64,000 bases of DNA from Eucalyptus grandis (taxonomy: Eukaryota; Streptophyta; Magnoliopsida; Myrtales; Myrtaceae), in the NCBI RefSeq assembly GCF_016545825.1, contig NC_052613.1, positions 11,408,001-11,472,000 of the forward strand. Direction: 5' to 3'. Shown piece after piece: positions 1 to 11,218 of the stretch (its first letter is position 1; each line of letters opens with the position of its first letter). Made by a program: the position numbers and the translations under genes. The notes below the pieces were generated by a model. That model saw nothing but the letters and a program-made list of their open reading frames with translations. It was not told where the DNA came from and did not search any database.

Positions 1-1335
1 GTGGTTGCATCTTCCGCAAGCATCTTTTGTTTTCATGGTGTTCTTTTTTTGGATTAAAAGCAGAGGGCTAGGGAGTGTACAAAAATGAACTAGCCATTTC
101 TGGCCGTGGGGCGTGCAAATGGGGGCGAAAAGAAACTTGGAGAGATCGAGACATGCTGCATCATGCAAAGAGATTCTAGATTGAAAAGAAGAGTCGTTGT
201 GAATGCAGCAAAGCGAAAAGAAAAATTGCTTTTTTGTTGTATCCACACCTTAAGGGTAAAGTAATATCGTTCACATGTATGGCAAGAAAGTGGATTCCGA
301 TTCTGCAAAGCGTCCGAGAAGATCACTCGATAATCATACTATGGCGATCTATGTAAACAAAGCACTACACGCGTTGTGGAATGAAAATCGGAAAGGAATA
401 TATAAAGCTATTGGCACAAATTAAAAATCTTTTCATGGGTATAATATCTTGCCCAAAAGTTGAAGGATAAAAACCGATTTTCGCAAGTGGATGATCTCGT
501 TTTTTTCTTTTCTTTCTTTTGTTTTTTGAGAAAAAGTGTTAGCACCCAAAATGATCAGCTTTTTGGTTATTGACAAGTATCAAAATCAATCGATAAGAGT
601 AGAGTTTGGCCAATAATTAACAGAACAATCAACAACTTGATAAAAATTGGCAACTGACAATTATCGACAATGGGCGCTCAACATGAAGATATAACTACTG
701 GGTAGTTATGTTTTGTTATTGCTAATTTAGGGCATTTATAACTTATTGTGGCTAAGTGTTCTAGATAAAAGGAATTAGTGGATAACACAGTTTCTTGTAA
801 CCGTTGTTAGGAAGTTATATATTTATTTGAATTCTAAACTTGTAACCACAACCGCCGATTGTGGGCTATAAATAGTCACGTGATACTCTTTTTAAAGCCT
901 AAAAATCAATGAAAAAACTCAATTGTTTCGCAAATTTATCTTTATTTTTACTTTTTCATAATTTATCTTTTTCGCAATTTAAATATCTTTCATTTCCCCC
1001 ACTTTAATCGTAATTTTAGATATCTTGTCATTGATTAAATTCCCACATTATATCTTTGTCATTGCATTTTATCATCAATAAATTCCAGCAAAGCTTTTTA
1101 TGTCATCAGGCTTCATCGTAGATTAAATTATGTTCAAGAGTATCACTTCCTTGTGTTCCATTGATATGACCCAAGCTCGAAATTACCAAGAACCTGTCTC
1201 CTCTTAATAAAAACTAAAAAAAAAAAAAAAATTGATAGAAGTTATTTGGCGACATACGATTTCAGTGAAATATCTTTTTGGCACGTCCGGTTCCACCAAC
1301 TATCCTTCTGCCAACATACACATGGCCAAAGCCAC
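1..1335. other. AT-rich noncoding stretch
   Basis: No gene is supported here. The sequence is AT-rich, with stop codons in all frames and only short chance ORFs. There is an A-run near 1217-1231 just before the tandem repeat array. I see no domain, splice-consistent exon series or RNA gene. Confidence 0.5.
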
Positions 1336-2870
1336 TATATACAGGAGAGTTACCCACTTGTGCCTGCATCAAATGAGAGCAGACTATTATATTGAGATTC
1401 CTCGGGATAAAATGACAGACACAATAAAATGCCACTTTCAAGACTATACATGATAGCTGACCAAAAAAGAAAAGACTATACATGATAAATTGAGAACAAT
1501 GCTTTATAAACTTTAACATCAAGAAAACCATTGAAAGCTAATTATTTAAAAGGAAAACTTGGCCAAAGCCACTTTTCTCAATTTGCTTTCTGTCTTAAGG
1601 TGTGTTTGTTTCATGGAAAACGTAATGTTTTTGGAAAATGTTTTCCAGAAAACCCTTTTCCAGGAAAATAGTTAGTTTTTCTTTGTTTGATGATACGTGA
1701 CTGAAAATATTTTCTGGTATTTGGATTGCATTTCAAAAATGATTGAAGGTGTAGAAGATGCCGACGAAGAGGAAGAGGAGGGAGCAAAGCCAACGAAGCG
1801 CAGGAGGGGCTAGGGTTGGAGGAGGCGGCAGTGATGAAAGAGAGGGGGCAAAGGAGAAGGAGAGAGGGGAGGAAGAGTTAGGGTTTACATTCACAAGCAA
1901 AGAAAAAAAGAGAAAACAAGAAAAGAAAAAAGAAAGAAAGAAGAAAGAAAAAAAAAAAGATATAATAATAACTAATTCAAAATTTTTGATTATAAATTAT
2001 TTTTAATAATAAATTTTTCATTAAGCAATGACCTTAAAACATTTTGGAAAACGTTTTCCGGTTCTTTCAAAGGGCAAATCGTTTTCTTAAATTTAAGCTT
2101 TGGAAGGAAAACATTTTCTATTGACTAGGAAAATATTTTCTGTTGACTCATTTTCCTAAATAAACCAACCGCTGGAAAGTGAGGAAAACATTTTCCCGGA
2201 AATTATTTTTCGCAAAACAAACACACCATTATATTCATGAGAGTTACCCACTTGTGCCTGCATCAAATGAGAGCAGACTATTTTATTGAGATTCCTTGGG
2301 ATAAAATGACAGAGACAAGAAAATGCCACTTTCAGTGCTAGATATGATCAATTGAGAAGAATGCTTAATAAACTTTAACATTAAGAAAATCACTGAAAGC
2401 CAATTACTAAAAAGGAAACACCTGGCCAAAGCCACCTTTTCTCAACTTGCTTTCTGTCTTATATACAGGAGAGTTACCCACTTGTGCCATCAAATGAGAG
2501 CAGACCATTGTATTGAGATTCCTCGGGATAAAATGATAGAGACAAGAAAATGCCGCTTTCGGGACTAGACATGATAAATTGAGAACAATGCTTAATAAAC
2601 TTTAACATTAAGAAAATCATTGAAAGCCAATCATTTCGAAGGAAACAGTTGGCCAAAGCCACCTTTTCTCAATGTGCTTTCTGTCTTCTATACAGGAGAG
2701 TGACCCACTTGTACCTGCATGAAATAAGAGCAGACTATTGTATTGAGATTCTTCGGGATAAAATGACAGAGACAAGAAAATCCCGCTTCAGGACTCTACA
2801 TGATAATTAAGAACAATGCTTTATAAGCATTGATATTAATAAAATTATTGAAAGTTAACTATTTAAAAAA
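1336..2870. repeat. Interrupted tandem array, four ~230-260-bp units
   Basis: Four related units follow each other, starting near 1336, 2229, 2460 and 2689. Each begins with an 'acaggagagttacccacttg'-like stretch and runs through 'gagattcctcgggataaaatgacag' into 'ggccaaagccac..tttctgtctta'. Units 1 and 2 are separated by a 631-bp MITE. Unit 4 is truncated and ends in an A-run. No reading frame is conserved between units, so this is a noncoding repeat. Confidence 0.8.
1598..2228. mobile_element. Tourist-like (PIF/Harbinger-type) MITE
   Basis: The element has imperfect terminal inverted repeats sharing GGTGTGTTTGTTT. It is flanked by the 3-bp direct repeat TTA (1595-1597 and 2229-2231). The sibling unit junction near 2455-2470 reads 'ctgtcttatatacagg', which matches the empty site with a single TTA. 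A 3-bp TTA/TAA target duplication is the known signature of PIF/Harbinger and Tourist elements. The interior is GA-rich and codes for no transposase, so it is non-autonomous. Confidence 0.8.
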
Positions 2871-4551
2871 AAAAAAAGAAACTACTAAAGTATAAGTGAA
2901 ATAGATGATTGAGTAGTGAACTAGATGATCCAGGGAAATTGAGTTTAACGATAATCTGTTCTAGGGAGTAGAAAAATTAGTTAACATTATCAAAAGAATT
3001 TTTGTTATTTTTCTATTTTGGAAAACAAAAGAACAAAAAAAAAAAATAAAGAAAGGAAACATCACCAAACAAGGCCCACATAGACCCTTAGCTATCCAGG
3101 CACATAAGATCAAGAAATTGACATAGTTTGCTGGCCAAGGTCAAAGATCAAAATAAAATGGAGCAATTGGATAAGGTTTTATATCGGGTGTTTTGAAGCA
3201 ATTTTTCATGGATAATTAAGAAATAAAGTTCTATAATTTAGGTTTTGTGTCGTTGACACTTGAACTTGCGAACAAATTCAATAGCATAGAAACTCGAAAT
3301 TTGAGATGCCTAATCACAAGAGGGCTCGTTTCTCAGCCAAAAAAAAAATATTTCAAGTGTCTTTTAAGTGTCATTTTATTCTATTTGTATTTATGTGTCA
3401 TTTTCCAAATAAGTCCAAGATTAACTTTTCGATTGACCGTCTGGTCAAACCTTAAAAAATCAACTTTTAGTCAACATTTCATAAAATTGTGATGTTTAAA
3501 TTAAAATCTCCAAGTTGTGATTGAGAGAATCCGTGCTAAGTGACAGCACCATCTCTTTAATACAACCATTAGTGCCCACCCAGTAATCCATTAACTTTCC
3601 TCTTATGGTTCATCTTTGGGAAAGTCACGACAAGATTAAAGCACAAAGGAAACTTAATACCTTGAGGCGACAGTTGATAAAAGAGAATTGAGTATTTATC
3701 TCATATTATCATTAGACTCATTTCACTCAAAGAACTAAAATCATTGAGTAGTGAACTAGATGATCCAATGTCAAACATTCTTTATATAATCACACCCGTA
3801 ATTGTGAGAGGAATTGGAATTGCAAAAAAAGTCGCTTGCTATATTATACGGTACAATTAGAACCCCATTCTCAACTTGCAAAACCCCAATTTCAACTTCC
3901 AAAAGTAGTTATTCTAATTGATCATGCCAGATTAAGGCATCCAGATTTTTCCCAAGAGAGTTTATTGACACCACCTTGGCCGAGTGCTTCATATCTCTCT
4001 CTCTTCCTCCCTCCCTCCCTCCTCCCAATGTAACATTATAGAATTCTACTGCGAGTTTATTGAAGTTTTGTCCAAACTCATATTATAATCTCATATAGGA
4101 TGCCAAATTTACCCAATAAGTTTTAAATCTATTATACGGATACTAATTTAATTCTAGACTTTTCAAATTTGCCTAATATACAAAGCTTTTCTCGAGCTAA
4201 CACTTCCATATACTCTCATTAGGGAACTCTTACCTGAGACAATTTCCATGGAAAACTTAGATCTACTAACTATTCCAATAGTGTATAAAATCTATAACGT
4301 CTTGAAAATGATTGCCCCTCTTATATCACCAAGCCTAGATGGATTTAATGCCATTCTCTGTACAAAATGCTAGGAAGTGGTGAAGACCCAAGTGGTCCAT
4401 TTTGTTGAATACTTCTTTAGCACAAGTGAGATACCCCACCTATTTAATCATATATTCATTACTCTCCTCCTAAAATCTCATAAGGCACACACCTTAAACC
4501 AAGTTTGTCTCATAAGTCTGTGTACTATGAGGATAAATTCATTTTTAACTT
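2871..4551. other. Noncoding, with a dispersed repeat at about 3770-4110
   Basis: No gene is supported. The part from about 3770 to 4110 (from 'cattctttatataatcacac' through a CCTCCCTCC run to 'attataatctcatatagga') is diverged but clearly related to about 21375-21650. It is therefore a dispersed repeat of unknown type. A phrase 'gagtagtgaactagatgatcca' occurs near both 2911 and 3745. Confidence 0.5.
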
Positions 4552-4559
4552 GCTAGCAT

Positions 4560-5242
4560 TAGGGGTTAGCATCGGTCTAGGGGACTGATCTTGGACTAGC
4601 CAAACCCTGCCAATCCTAGTCCAGTTCCTAAGGGGACTAGGTCGGTCCTTGGTCCTAGGATCCCTAGACCAGCACTGTGTGAGTTGATCCTTAGTCCTGG
4701 GAGTTTAGAGTCAATCTAACCTGGATCAACCTTGACTATATATATTATATAAAATATATCTAAAATATATTATATGATATATCCAATATATTATTTATAA
4801 CGTTTTTACATATGGTGTTACGAGTATTATTGATTGATTATTACAAAAACTTCCCATCTTGTCCCATATCGCTATAAGCGGTCTTAATCGTTTTTATGAT
4901 TTCTTATTTTTGGTATGTGTGAAATTTCTATTCTTGCTTTATCTTAAATTTATTGAATATGTATTGGTATTTATAGTTTGATTGCACAATGCTGCATTGT
5001 CAATGGACATGTGATTTGTAATGATAGATTTGCCTTTTTAGAGAGTATAAAAAAAAGAAACAAAAAAATTATCGGTTGGTCTTAAATTGACCCTAAAACC
5101 AGACCAAACCCATTGGATCAATCTGATCCTCAGTCTTAGGCTCAACAGGGTTGGTCCTCAATCCTAAAAATTGGGGACCAAAACTATGTCAATCCTAGGA
5201 TTAGGGGGTGGACTGGTCCAACCCAAACCATGCTCACCCCTA
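4560..5242. mobile_element. hAT-like non-autonomous transposon
   Basis: The ends are inverted repeats: TAGGGGTTAGCATCGG at the left and, on the other strand, TAGGGGTGAGCATGG at the right. Flanking 8-bp direct repeats are gctagcat (4552-4559) and gctagtat (5243-5250), with one mismatch. An 8-bp target duplication with TAGGG-type ends is typical of plant hAT elements. No transposase ORF is present. Confidence 0.75.
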
Positions 5243-5582
5243 GCTAGTATATAGACTGAAAGAATTCCTCAATCGTATTATTTCACCTTGACAATTGATG
5301 TTTACTCCATATAGAAGTGTAAAATAGCATTTTTTTTTTTATTGCATAGGAAATCATAGACACCATGCTTAAGAAACAAAAGGAAAGAGCCATTGTGGGA
5401 GTCAAGGTTGTTGAGGCTAGTGATATAACTCAGTGGGTGTGAATAGGTTAAATAACTAAGCTTGACAACTTTTTGTGAAATTGAGTAGAATCAAATTTAT
5501 ATATGTAGGAACTACGTGAGTGATAGTCCTATCAAAATGGGTCATAAATCCATTTCTTAACCAATATTTGATGGGCTGAGTT

Positions 5583-5584
<2 letters not shown>

Positions 5585-5624
<40 letters not shown>

Positions 5625-5649
5625 CGTGCGTGCGTGTGTGTGTGTGTGT
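5585..5649. repeat. (TG)n microsatellite
   Basis: About 65 bp of TG dinucleotide repeat with a short TGCG interruption near 5622-5634. It produces artefactual Thr-His and Val-Cys ORFs on the two strands, which are not genes. Confidence 0.95.
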
Positions 5650-5699
5650 TAATTATATTCAGTAAATTGGTCATAAATGGATTAAGAATGATAAAGCCT

Positions 5700-6420
5700 A
5701 AAATAATATGGGTGTTAAATAGGTTCACAGCTTACTTACACCCAACCCATCTTTATGATTCTCTCTCACCCTTACTTGATTTTGTGCTCGCTCACTCTGC
5801 ATTCCCATCTTAGTTTGGGTAGGAGTTTTCCTACATCGGGTTAAATATGAAAGTGTTTTAGGTCTAGTGTCGCAACCAAGTATGAGGTTTAGAAGTAATA
5901 CCCAAAATGCGGGCCAACAACCCTCAATTAGGTGTAGGCTCTCCCAGGTCATCACCTCCCACAATGTTGAATTCATTTGAAATTCAAATTAATCCAAAAG
6001 GGTTCTATGTAAGACAGGAATTGCTACTGGCCTTTTCAAGTTGGCTAAAAATCAAGTGAAAAAAGAGAGATTGTCTCACTTTCTACACAACTAGATATTA
6101 TCTAGAAATGGGGACTTGATTACGCTCATAGTCTAATTAGTGCTCTTTTAGTAGCTCTAACTTAGTTGGTGTTCGTAAAATTCTAAATGCAAATGGACCT
6201 ATGAAATAAGTAATATAATGATGAGAAAAGAATATTGTCCCATAGAGATTGATGAATAACAAACCAATTAAATATTAAAAATAAATTAATTCTAAAATTT
6301 ATCAAACAGATCAAAATAGAATTGAGAATAAAGTAAATAAAAATCTTAAAAGAAAATTTGGAAACTAAATGTAGTAAATTAATCAAATAAATATGTTGCC
6401 GATTTCACCATAACCACTAA
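5700..6420. repeat. LTR-like remnant related to 43632-44040
   Basis: The block with 'ggctctcccagg', then 'tttctacacaactagatattatctagaaatggggacttg' in pieces, and 'attagtgctcttttagtagct' parallels the order of similar words at about 43735-43970. Both probably derive from one long-LTR retrotransposon family, perhaps Gypsy-type. No coding domain or boundary is visible here, so the limits are approximate. Confidence 0.4.
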
Positions 6421-6530
6421 ATATGAATTTCAAATTGTTACGCGTACAAGAATGATATTAAACATGTGTTAGTAGAATTTCCTAATTTATTTACTATCAT
6501 ATCTCCAGGTATAGCAAACCTACTCAATTT

Positions 6531-7241
6531 AAAATGAGATAGGTATTTCTCTCGAAGACGATGATATGGAATCAAATTATTCTGACCTAGAAATGGGTCA
6601 GACAAGCAATCCTACTCAGCATGTGTCCATCGCATCAAAACAATTCTTCACCATTGATGATATCCCTTATCAGAAATGGCCGATAAGGCTTGAAGAATTT
6701 CATACCTGGTTGAACACCCAGTCTATCACCAACCATGATATGAATGACGTCTTGTACAACTTTGTTACAAGATTCACAGAAGCTTGAAGCTCGGTGGCAA
6801 TCACTTTGAGAACAAGACCAAATCCATTTTCGATGTCACCTAATTTCAGCCATGCCATCACTCTCTTATATCATGTCTTTGTGGGAAAACCCGGTGATCT
6901 CATAGAAATAAAAAGAAGAGAGTTTTTCGAAAGACGATGCTGCTCCCTCCAAAGGAAACATCTTGATAAGCATTTTAAAATAATGCTTCAAACCTTTTAT
7001 CAAGTCGGAGCACCCAAATCAAGCATGTTTTCCTTACTTCCATCCCGAAAGAACTATCCCAGATGGTTGAAAGATCGTTCTTTGGAAAACAGAGGTGAGT
7101 ACAAGATATTCCCTTGGGAGAAATACAGCAAGAAATCCATCTATGCCTAGAAGAATTATGCTTAAAACGCGATGGTTCGCACATACATCACGGATGACAA
7201 ATGCCTCGAATCGCCTCGCTCCCGTCAGAGCTAAAAATTAA
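6531..7241 (+). pseudogene. Pararetroviral coat-protein-like region, broken
   Basis: An open stretch at 6566-6787 includes FFTIDDIPYQKWPIRLEEFH and the following frame continues a basic, His/Cys-containing region (6794-7150). The change of frame near 6787 and stops near 7150 and 7190 break the reading. The composition and position before the zinc knuckle fit the coat-protein portion of a plant pararetrovirus polyprotein. No start codon can be assigned with confidence, because the 5' part of the polyprotein is missing. Confidence 0.6.
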
Positions 7242-7679
7242 ATGCTCCAAGAAAGGCGTGATGGTACATGTGGCAAGTTTTCCCGGAAGAAGAAACACTA
7301 CAAGAAGTTTTGGATAAAGAAATCCAAACATGGCTCCAAGCATTTCGAAAAAGAAGAAATGGAGATACCTACGCAAAAGAAAGGATCGCACAAGCCACAA
7401 AAATCAAACCGTTGCTACATTTGCAATCAGAAAGGACATTTTGCCAAAAATTGTTCTCAAGCGAGAAAAGGTCAGAATCATCTAATCCATCACATTGAAA
7501 ATGAGATAGGTATTTCTCTCGAAAATGATGATATTGAATCCTTATTCTCGCCGATGAAGAACCATCCGAACAAACTCTTTGTGCCATTCCCTCTTACCAA
7601 ACTTCCAAGTGAGACCGAGTCGACTCGAGTCCGAAGATATTTTCCATATATCACCATCATCCCCGGAACCAAACCTTGA
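7242..7679 (+). pseudogene. Basic region plus CCHC zinc knuckle
   Basis: The 145-residue open segment starts with a Lys/Arg-rich stretch (about residues 5-55). A CCHC knuckle follows, CYICNQKGHFAKNC, with the spacing C-x2-C-x4-H-x4-C. This combination is the nucleic-acid-binding C-terminus of caulimovirid coat proteins and of retroelement Gag. After the knuckle comes an acidic segment (EIGISLENDDIES). The same segment, slightly altered, is encoded at 6531-6570 ahead of the coat-like region. The frame ends at a stop before the protease remnant. Confidence 0.7.
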
Positions 7680-7981
7680 CATATTTTCAAGTCAAACTCA
7701 TTGTCCACACTTCCCGTAAAAATCCTCACATCAAAGTTTGCCAAACCTATCACCGTTATTGCCCTCATTGACACAGACCAAGTTGTTCAATTCTAGACAC
7801 CAAGGTTCTTCTGAAGAATTCTGGACTCCTTACACCCGATACTTCACTCCCGCATCAGAGATACTTTCTCCACAAATGTCGAACCACTCAGAATCGTCCA
7901 GTTCTTCCGCAGTGCTCCATAACCGCAAAAAATTTTGGATCTAACCTTCCCAATAAAGACCTGATAATTGGGTGGGACATC
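7680..7981 (+). pseudogene. Aspartic protease remnant
   Basis: Pieces in different frames resemble a retroelement aspartic protease. One frame reads VIALIDTD where a DTG or DSG active site would be expected. Another frame then carries SCSILDTK, and a later segment reads NLPNKDLIIGWDIM, like the C-terminal flap and helix region. The active-site Gly is not seen in frame and the segment is interrupted by stops. It lies between the zinc knuckle and RT, as expected for the family. Confidence 0.5.
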
Positions 7982-8890
7982 ATGACTCAAATCTCCCAGC
8001 TTCGCATCATTCCTGGAAAAGGCCTTATATATAAAGATCAATTCTCTGAGTTTGTCAATATCCAAAGACTCTTTTCCATTCAAATGAGTCTACTAGATCC
8101 GATTATGCAGAAGTTGTTAGAATCTTGTTCAGAATCCCATGCAGAATTTGCTCAAAAGTGTTCACATCCTTTATCGAAAAACCTAGAGTTCTTTGTTCGC
8201 CTTCATTTCAAGAAAAATGAAGACATAAACCCAACCAGGGCGAGCCACATGGGAATGAAGCCAGAACATTTGGTTCTAGCACAAAGGGAATGCTCGGAAC
8301 TTTTGCAACAAGGCCTTATTGAAGTTTCAGACTCACAATGGGCTTGTGAAGCCTTTATGTCAATAAGCGTGCCGAGCAAAACAGAGAAAATGAGATTGGT
8401 AATCAACTATCAACCTCTCAATCTTTTCCTCCAAGATGATAAATTCCCTTTACCATCTAGAGATTCTCTCTTTAGTGGTCTAACCAAGGCCCACATCTAT
8501 TCCAAATTCGACCTCAAAGCCGGATTTTGGCAATTGGGCATCCATCCCGAAGACAGATCCAAAAGATTCTCGTATCCCGAACCAGCACTTCCAATGGAAA
8601 GTTCTTCCTTTTGGCTTAAAGGTAGCACCATCCCTTTTCCAAAAGGCCATGTGTCGCATCTTCCAACCAATTCTATCGAGTGCAGCCGTATATATTGACG
8701 ATATTCTGCTCTACAGTCCTGATGAACAGTCACACTGTCAACTCCTTGAGCAGTTTGCAGAAATCGTAAAAAAGCATGGTATTATGCTTTCCCAAAGGAA
8801 GATGAATATTGCCTAGACAGAAATTGAATTTCTTGGTATGCACCTTAACAAAGGTACATATTACCGTGGCCGCATATCGCTCAAGAATTA
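7982..8890 (+). pseudogene. Reverse transcriptase domain, frameshifted
   Basis: The first segment (7982-8698) has the RT fingers and palm: MRLVINYQPLN, then SKFDLKAGFWQL, which holds the first catalytic Asp. It shifts frame after about 8575. The other frame then supplies YIDDIL (8691-8708), the catalytic pair, followed by HGIMLSQRKM and IEFLGMHL. A stop near 8814 and further frame changes before 8891 confirm decay. These motifs are shared by Caulimoviridae and Ty3/Gypsy RT. The lack of integrase and LTRs favours the former. Confidence 0.8.
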
Positions 8891-9724
8891 TTGAAGTTTC
8901 CTCAAGACAACTTCACAACAAAGCAAGTTCAGCAATTTCTTAGGATAATTAACTATCTCAGGGTTTTTGTCCCAAACATTGCAAAGCTTCTGATCCCTTT
9001 GCAATCCATGCTGAAGAAGAATTCCCCACCTTGGGGAAAAACTCAAACCAAAGCAGTCGCTGAACTTAAGGATATTATGCAGAATCTCCCACCATTACAA
9101 ATACCATCAATAGGCAAAAGAATTCTCCAAACTGACGCCAGTGAAGAATACTGGGCAGCTGTTCTTTTTGAAGAAATTGATGGTAAGAGACTCCTCTGTG
9201 CTCATAAAAGTGGAAAGTTTTCTCAAGCTAAAATGCATTATCATTCCACTTTCAAAGAAATCTTAGCAGTCAAAAATGGAATCAAAAAATTTGAGTTTCA
9301 TCTCATTGGCCACCACTTCTTGGTGGAATTAGACATGGCATCTTTCCCTCAGATGACCAAGTTTAAACAAAAGCATATTCCAAATTCCCAACTGCTTCAA
9401 TGGGCTGAATGGTTTTCAAAATACTCCTTTGAAACTAAGCATATTCCTGGAAAGAAGAATGTACTTGCTGACTTCTTATCAAGGCCAAAGGCACTAGCCG
9501 AAATCAACATGTATATCAAAAGGCCTGCTTTCCATATGCTCAACCATGGAGTAAAATACAAAATTGAGAACATCAAAGATTCACAAAGCTGGAAATATCC
9601 CGTGAGATTATTCAGCAAATCCGTAACGACGCTTCTTTGCCGAGAACTTGAGAATCTCATGTGGCAAAGCCACACGTACCTATTCGATTCAATGGAGGTT
9701 CGATTCTTTATCCTTTTGGGTTAA
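8891..9724 (+). pseudogene. RT thumb and RNase H domain
   Basis: The 277-residue open stretch is the longest in the element. It begins with the RT connection (QQFLRIINYLRVF). RNase H follows, with candidate catalytic residues in TDAS (Asp at residue 82), the Glu of TFKEILAVKNG and the Asp of VELDMASF. HIPGKKNVLADFLSRP closes the RNase H domain, as in caulimovirid polyproteins. The C-terminal ~80 residues run into the tail region before a stop. The first Met is simply the first ATG after the frameshift, not a true start. Confidence 0.8.
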
Positions 9725-10694
9725 ATATGAATTATCCATTCATTCATCCTCTTATCTCGGAAGGAAGATGATTTCCCGAACAGCTCAAAACGTTATTGTG
9801 GTACTTAACCAATAAGTACCTAATAGCTTTTGAAATTCCAACAAGAAAATTCATTGCCAACCTCACAAGGATATTCCTACTCGGAAGAAACATTGAAAAA
9901 GAATGTGATAGAAATCTTTTATAATTTCTAAATTGGTTCTATCATCCTACATGTTGGAAACAAGACTTGGAAAAAGAACTGAGATCCATGACGCCAAATC
10001 CTGAGGTCCATACCATTCTGTTTTTCCGACGTCCTTGGAATTTTTGCAGAAATAATGGTAGTATTCTTGATGCACCACTAGAAATAGGAACCACATCCTA
10101 TAGACCTAACTTGAACAATGAGAAGCCCGGATTTACAAATCTTATCCTAGATCTGTTCGACTTTGTGATCATGAATATCGAGAACTCCAGAGAATCCTGT
10201 GCCAGGAAAACAAGACCATTCCCGAGAATGTTTGGGATAATGCACCCACTACGTGAGATCATTATGACCTAGCACCAGAAGCTAAGGAAGCACTCAGACA
10301 ATACAGACAAGCATCATCGTCCCAAGAGCCTGAAATGACAAGCGAAGATGACATTGTCCAATCCACCCAGGACCCCTATGCACGCTTTGGAGGACCTCTG
10401 TCCCAGGATCCCTACGAACAATTCCAAAGCATTGATACATCTTTCTAGGCAGAGCCATCCAACTGGCCTCAGCCAAGAATTCCTGACCCTCAAGAAGATG
10501 AAAATACAAACTGGGCTGAACAAGAAGCATCACATTGGGCTCATGAACAAGCATCCTCATCACGAAGGCTGAATCAAATCCTCTCACCTGAAGACCTTGA
10601 AGCCTTTGAACAGAAATACAAGGCACATCTCTTAGAAGACAGCTCGGATGACTCAGTTTGTAGCTACAATGCTCGTGACGGACGAGACCGTTGA
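9725..10694 (+). pseudogene. C-terminal tail of the pararetroviral polyprotein
   Basis: Open fragments follow RNase H, mainly 9967-10272 and an acidic Gln/Ser/Asp-rich segment at 10270-10694 interrupted by one stop near 10447. The acidic part ends with SPEDLEAFEQKYKAHLLED. No enzymatic domain is recognised. Its position, between RNase H and the promoter region, fits the variable C-terminal region of some endogenous pararetroviruses. Confidence 0.5.
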
Positions 10695-10708
10695 GTCCGT
10701 ACAATTTC

Positions 10709-10785
10709 ACTGTAGCAAATCACTGTTCACTTTTACTGTAGCACTAGGCTAGGGAAAGTACTGTTCACAGTACAATTACTGTTCA
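10709..10785 (+). promoter_or_regulatory. Cluster of ACTGTTCA / ACTGTAGCA repeats
   Basis: Five copies of a short word occur in 77 bp: actgtagca (10709, 10735) and actgttca (10722, 10760, 10778). They lie ~95-170 bp upstream of the TATA box, where an enhancer would sit in a pararetroviral promoter. A regulatory role is inference only. Confidence 0.4.
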
Positions 10786-10877
10786 TAGTGTACGAATAAT
10801 TTCCTTTCGGTGCCCCCTGTTTGTAGCTGGACCCGTGAGCTAGGTCCCTGTGTTTGGCTTTGTGACCTCTTATTGCC

Positions 10878-10885
10878 TATATAAG
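10878..10885 (+). promoter_or_regulatory. Pararetroviral TATA box (TATATAAG)
   Basis: A TATATAAG sits in a GC-richer 'gcctatataaggcaagg' context just after the polyprotein remnant. Caulimovirid full-length transcript promoters lie in this intergenic position. Confidence 0.55.
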
Positions 10886-11206
10886 GCAAGGAGGGTGTAA
10901 TGTTTTGGGCAGAGTCCCCTGAAGTAAAGTGTGTGCTTTGTGAAAATCTCTCCATGGCTTTCTAAATTCCTCTTCTTCTCCAGCCTGGTAGGATCCTTCG
11001 AGAAATGCAGCTTGGATAGGCTAGAAACGTTTCTATCCCGGCATCTCTGGGTGTCTCTAGGCTCTGAACTAAAGGGCGAGTGGTTTTCTGCTAACAGGCT
11101 GTCCCTGAAGGGCTTGAACGGGTTGTTCGCTTACTGTGGGATGCATACCTGCAGGAAATTTACTCTCCTTCCCTGGTTCTAAGTCTAGGTCCATTCATGT
11201 GAATTT

Positions 11207-11218
11207 AAATAAATAAAA
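11207..11218 (+). terminator. Poly(A) signal of the pararetrovirus
   Basis: Overlapping AATAAA motifs (aaataaataaaa) occur about 325 bp downstream of the TATA box. In Caulimoviridae the poly(A) signal lies downstream of the promoter, giving a terminally redundant transcript, so the arrangement fits. Confidence 0.5.

Larger units (their letters stand above)
6531..11218 (+). mobile_element. Decayed endogenous pararetrovirus (Caulimoviridae-like)
   Basis: About 4.7 kb of sequence carries, in order, a coat-protein-like region, a CCHC zinc knuckle in a Lys/Arg-rich context, an aspartic protease remnant, reverse transcriptase with YIDDIL, RNase H, a long C-terminal tail, then a TATA box and poly(A) signal. 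There is no integrase and no flanking LTR. This order and the coat-type knuckle fit Caulimoviridae; a Petuvirus-like relative is possible but needs phylogeny. Multiple frameshifts and stops make it defective. No movement-protein region is visible upstream of 6531. The first 26 bases recur at 7498, so the left end is rearranged. Confidence 0.8.

Noticed and set aside
1758..2006. Lys/Glu-rich small protein
   Set aside because: Purine-rich interior of the MITE; low complexity and no conserved feature.
5456..5728. His/Thr-rich protein on the minus strand
   Set aside because: Translation of the (TG)n microsatellite.
6531..11218. A functional virus or a Ty3/Gypsy retrotransposon
   Set aside because: Several frameshifts and stops and a missing upstream region exclude function. 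No integrase and no LTRs argue against Gypsy.
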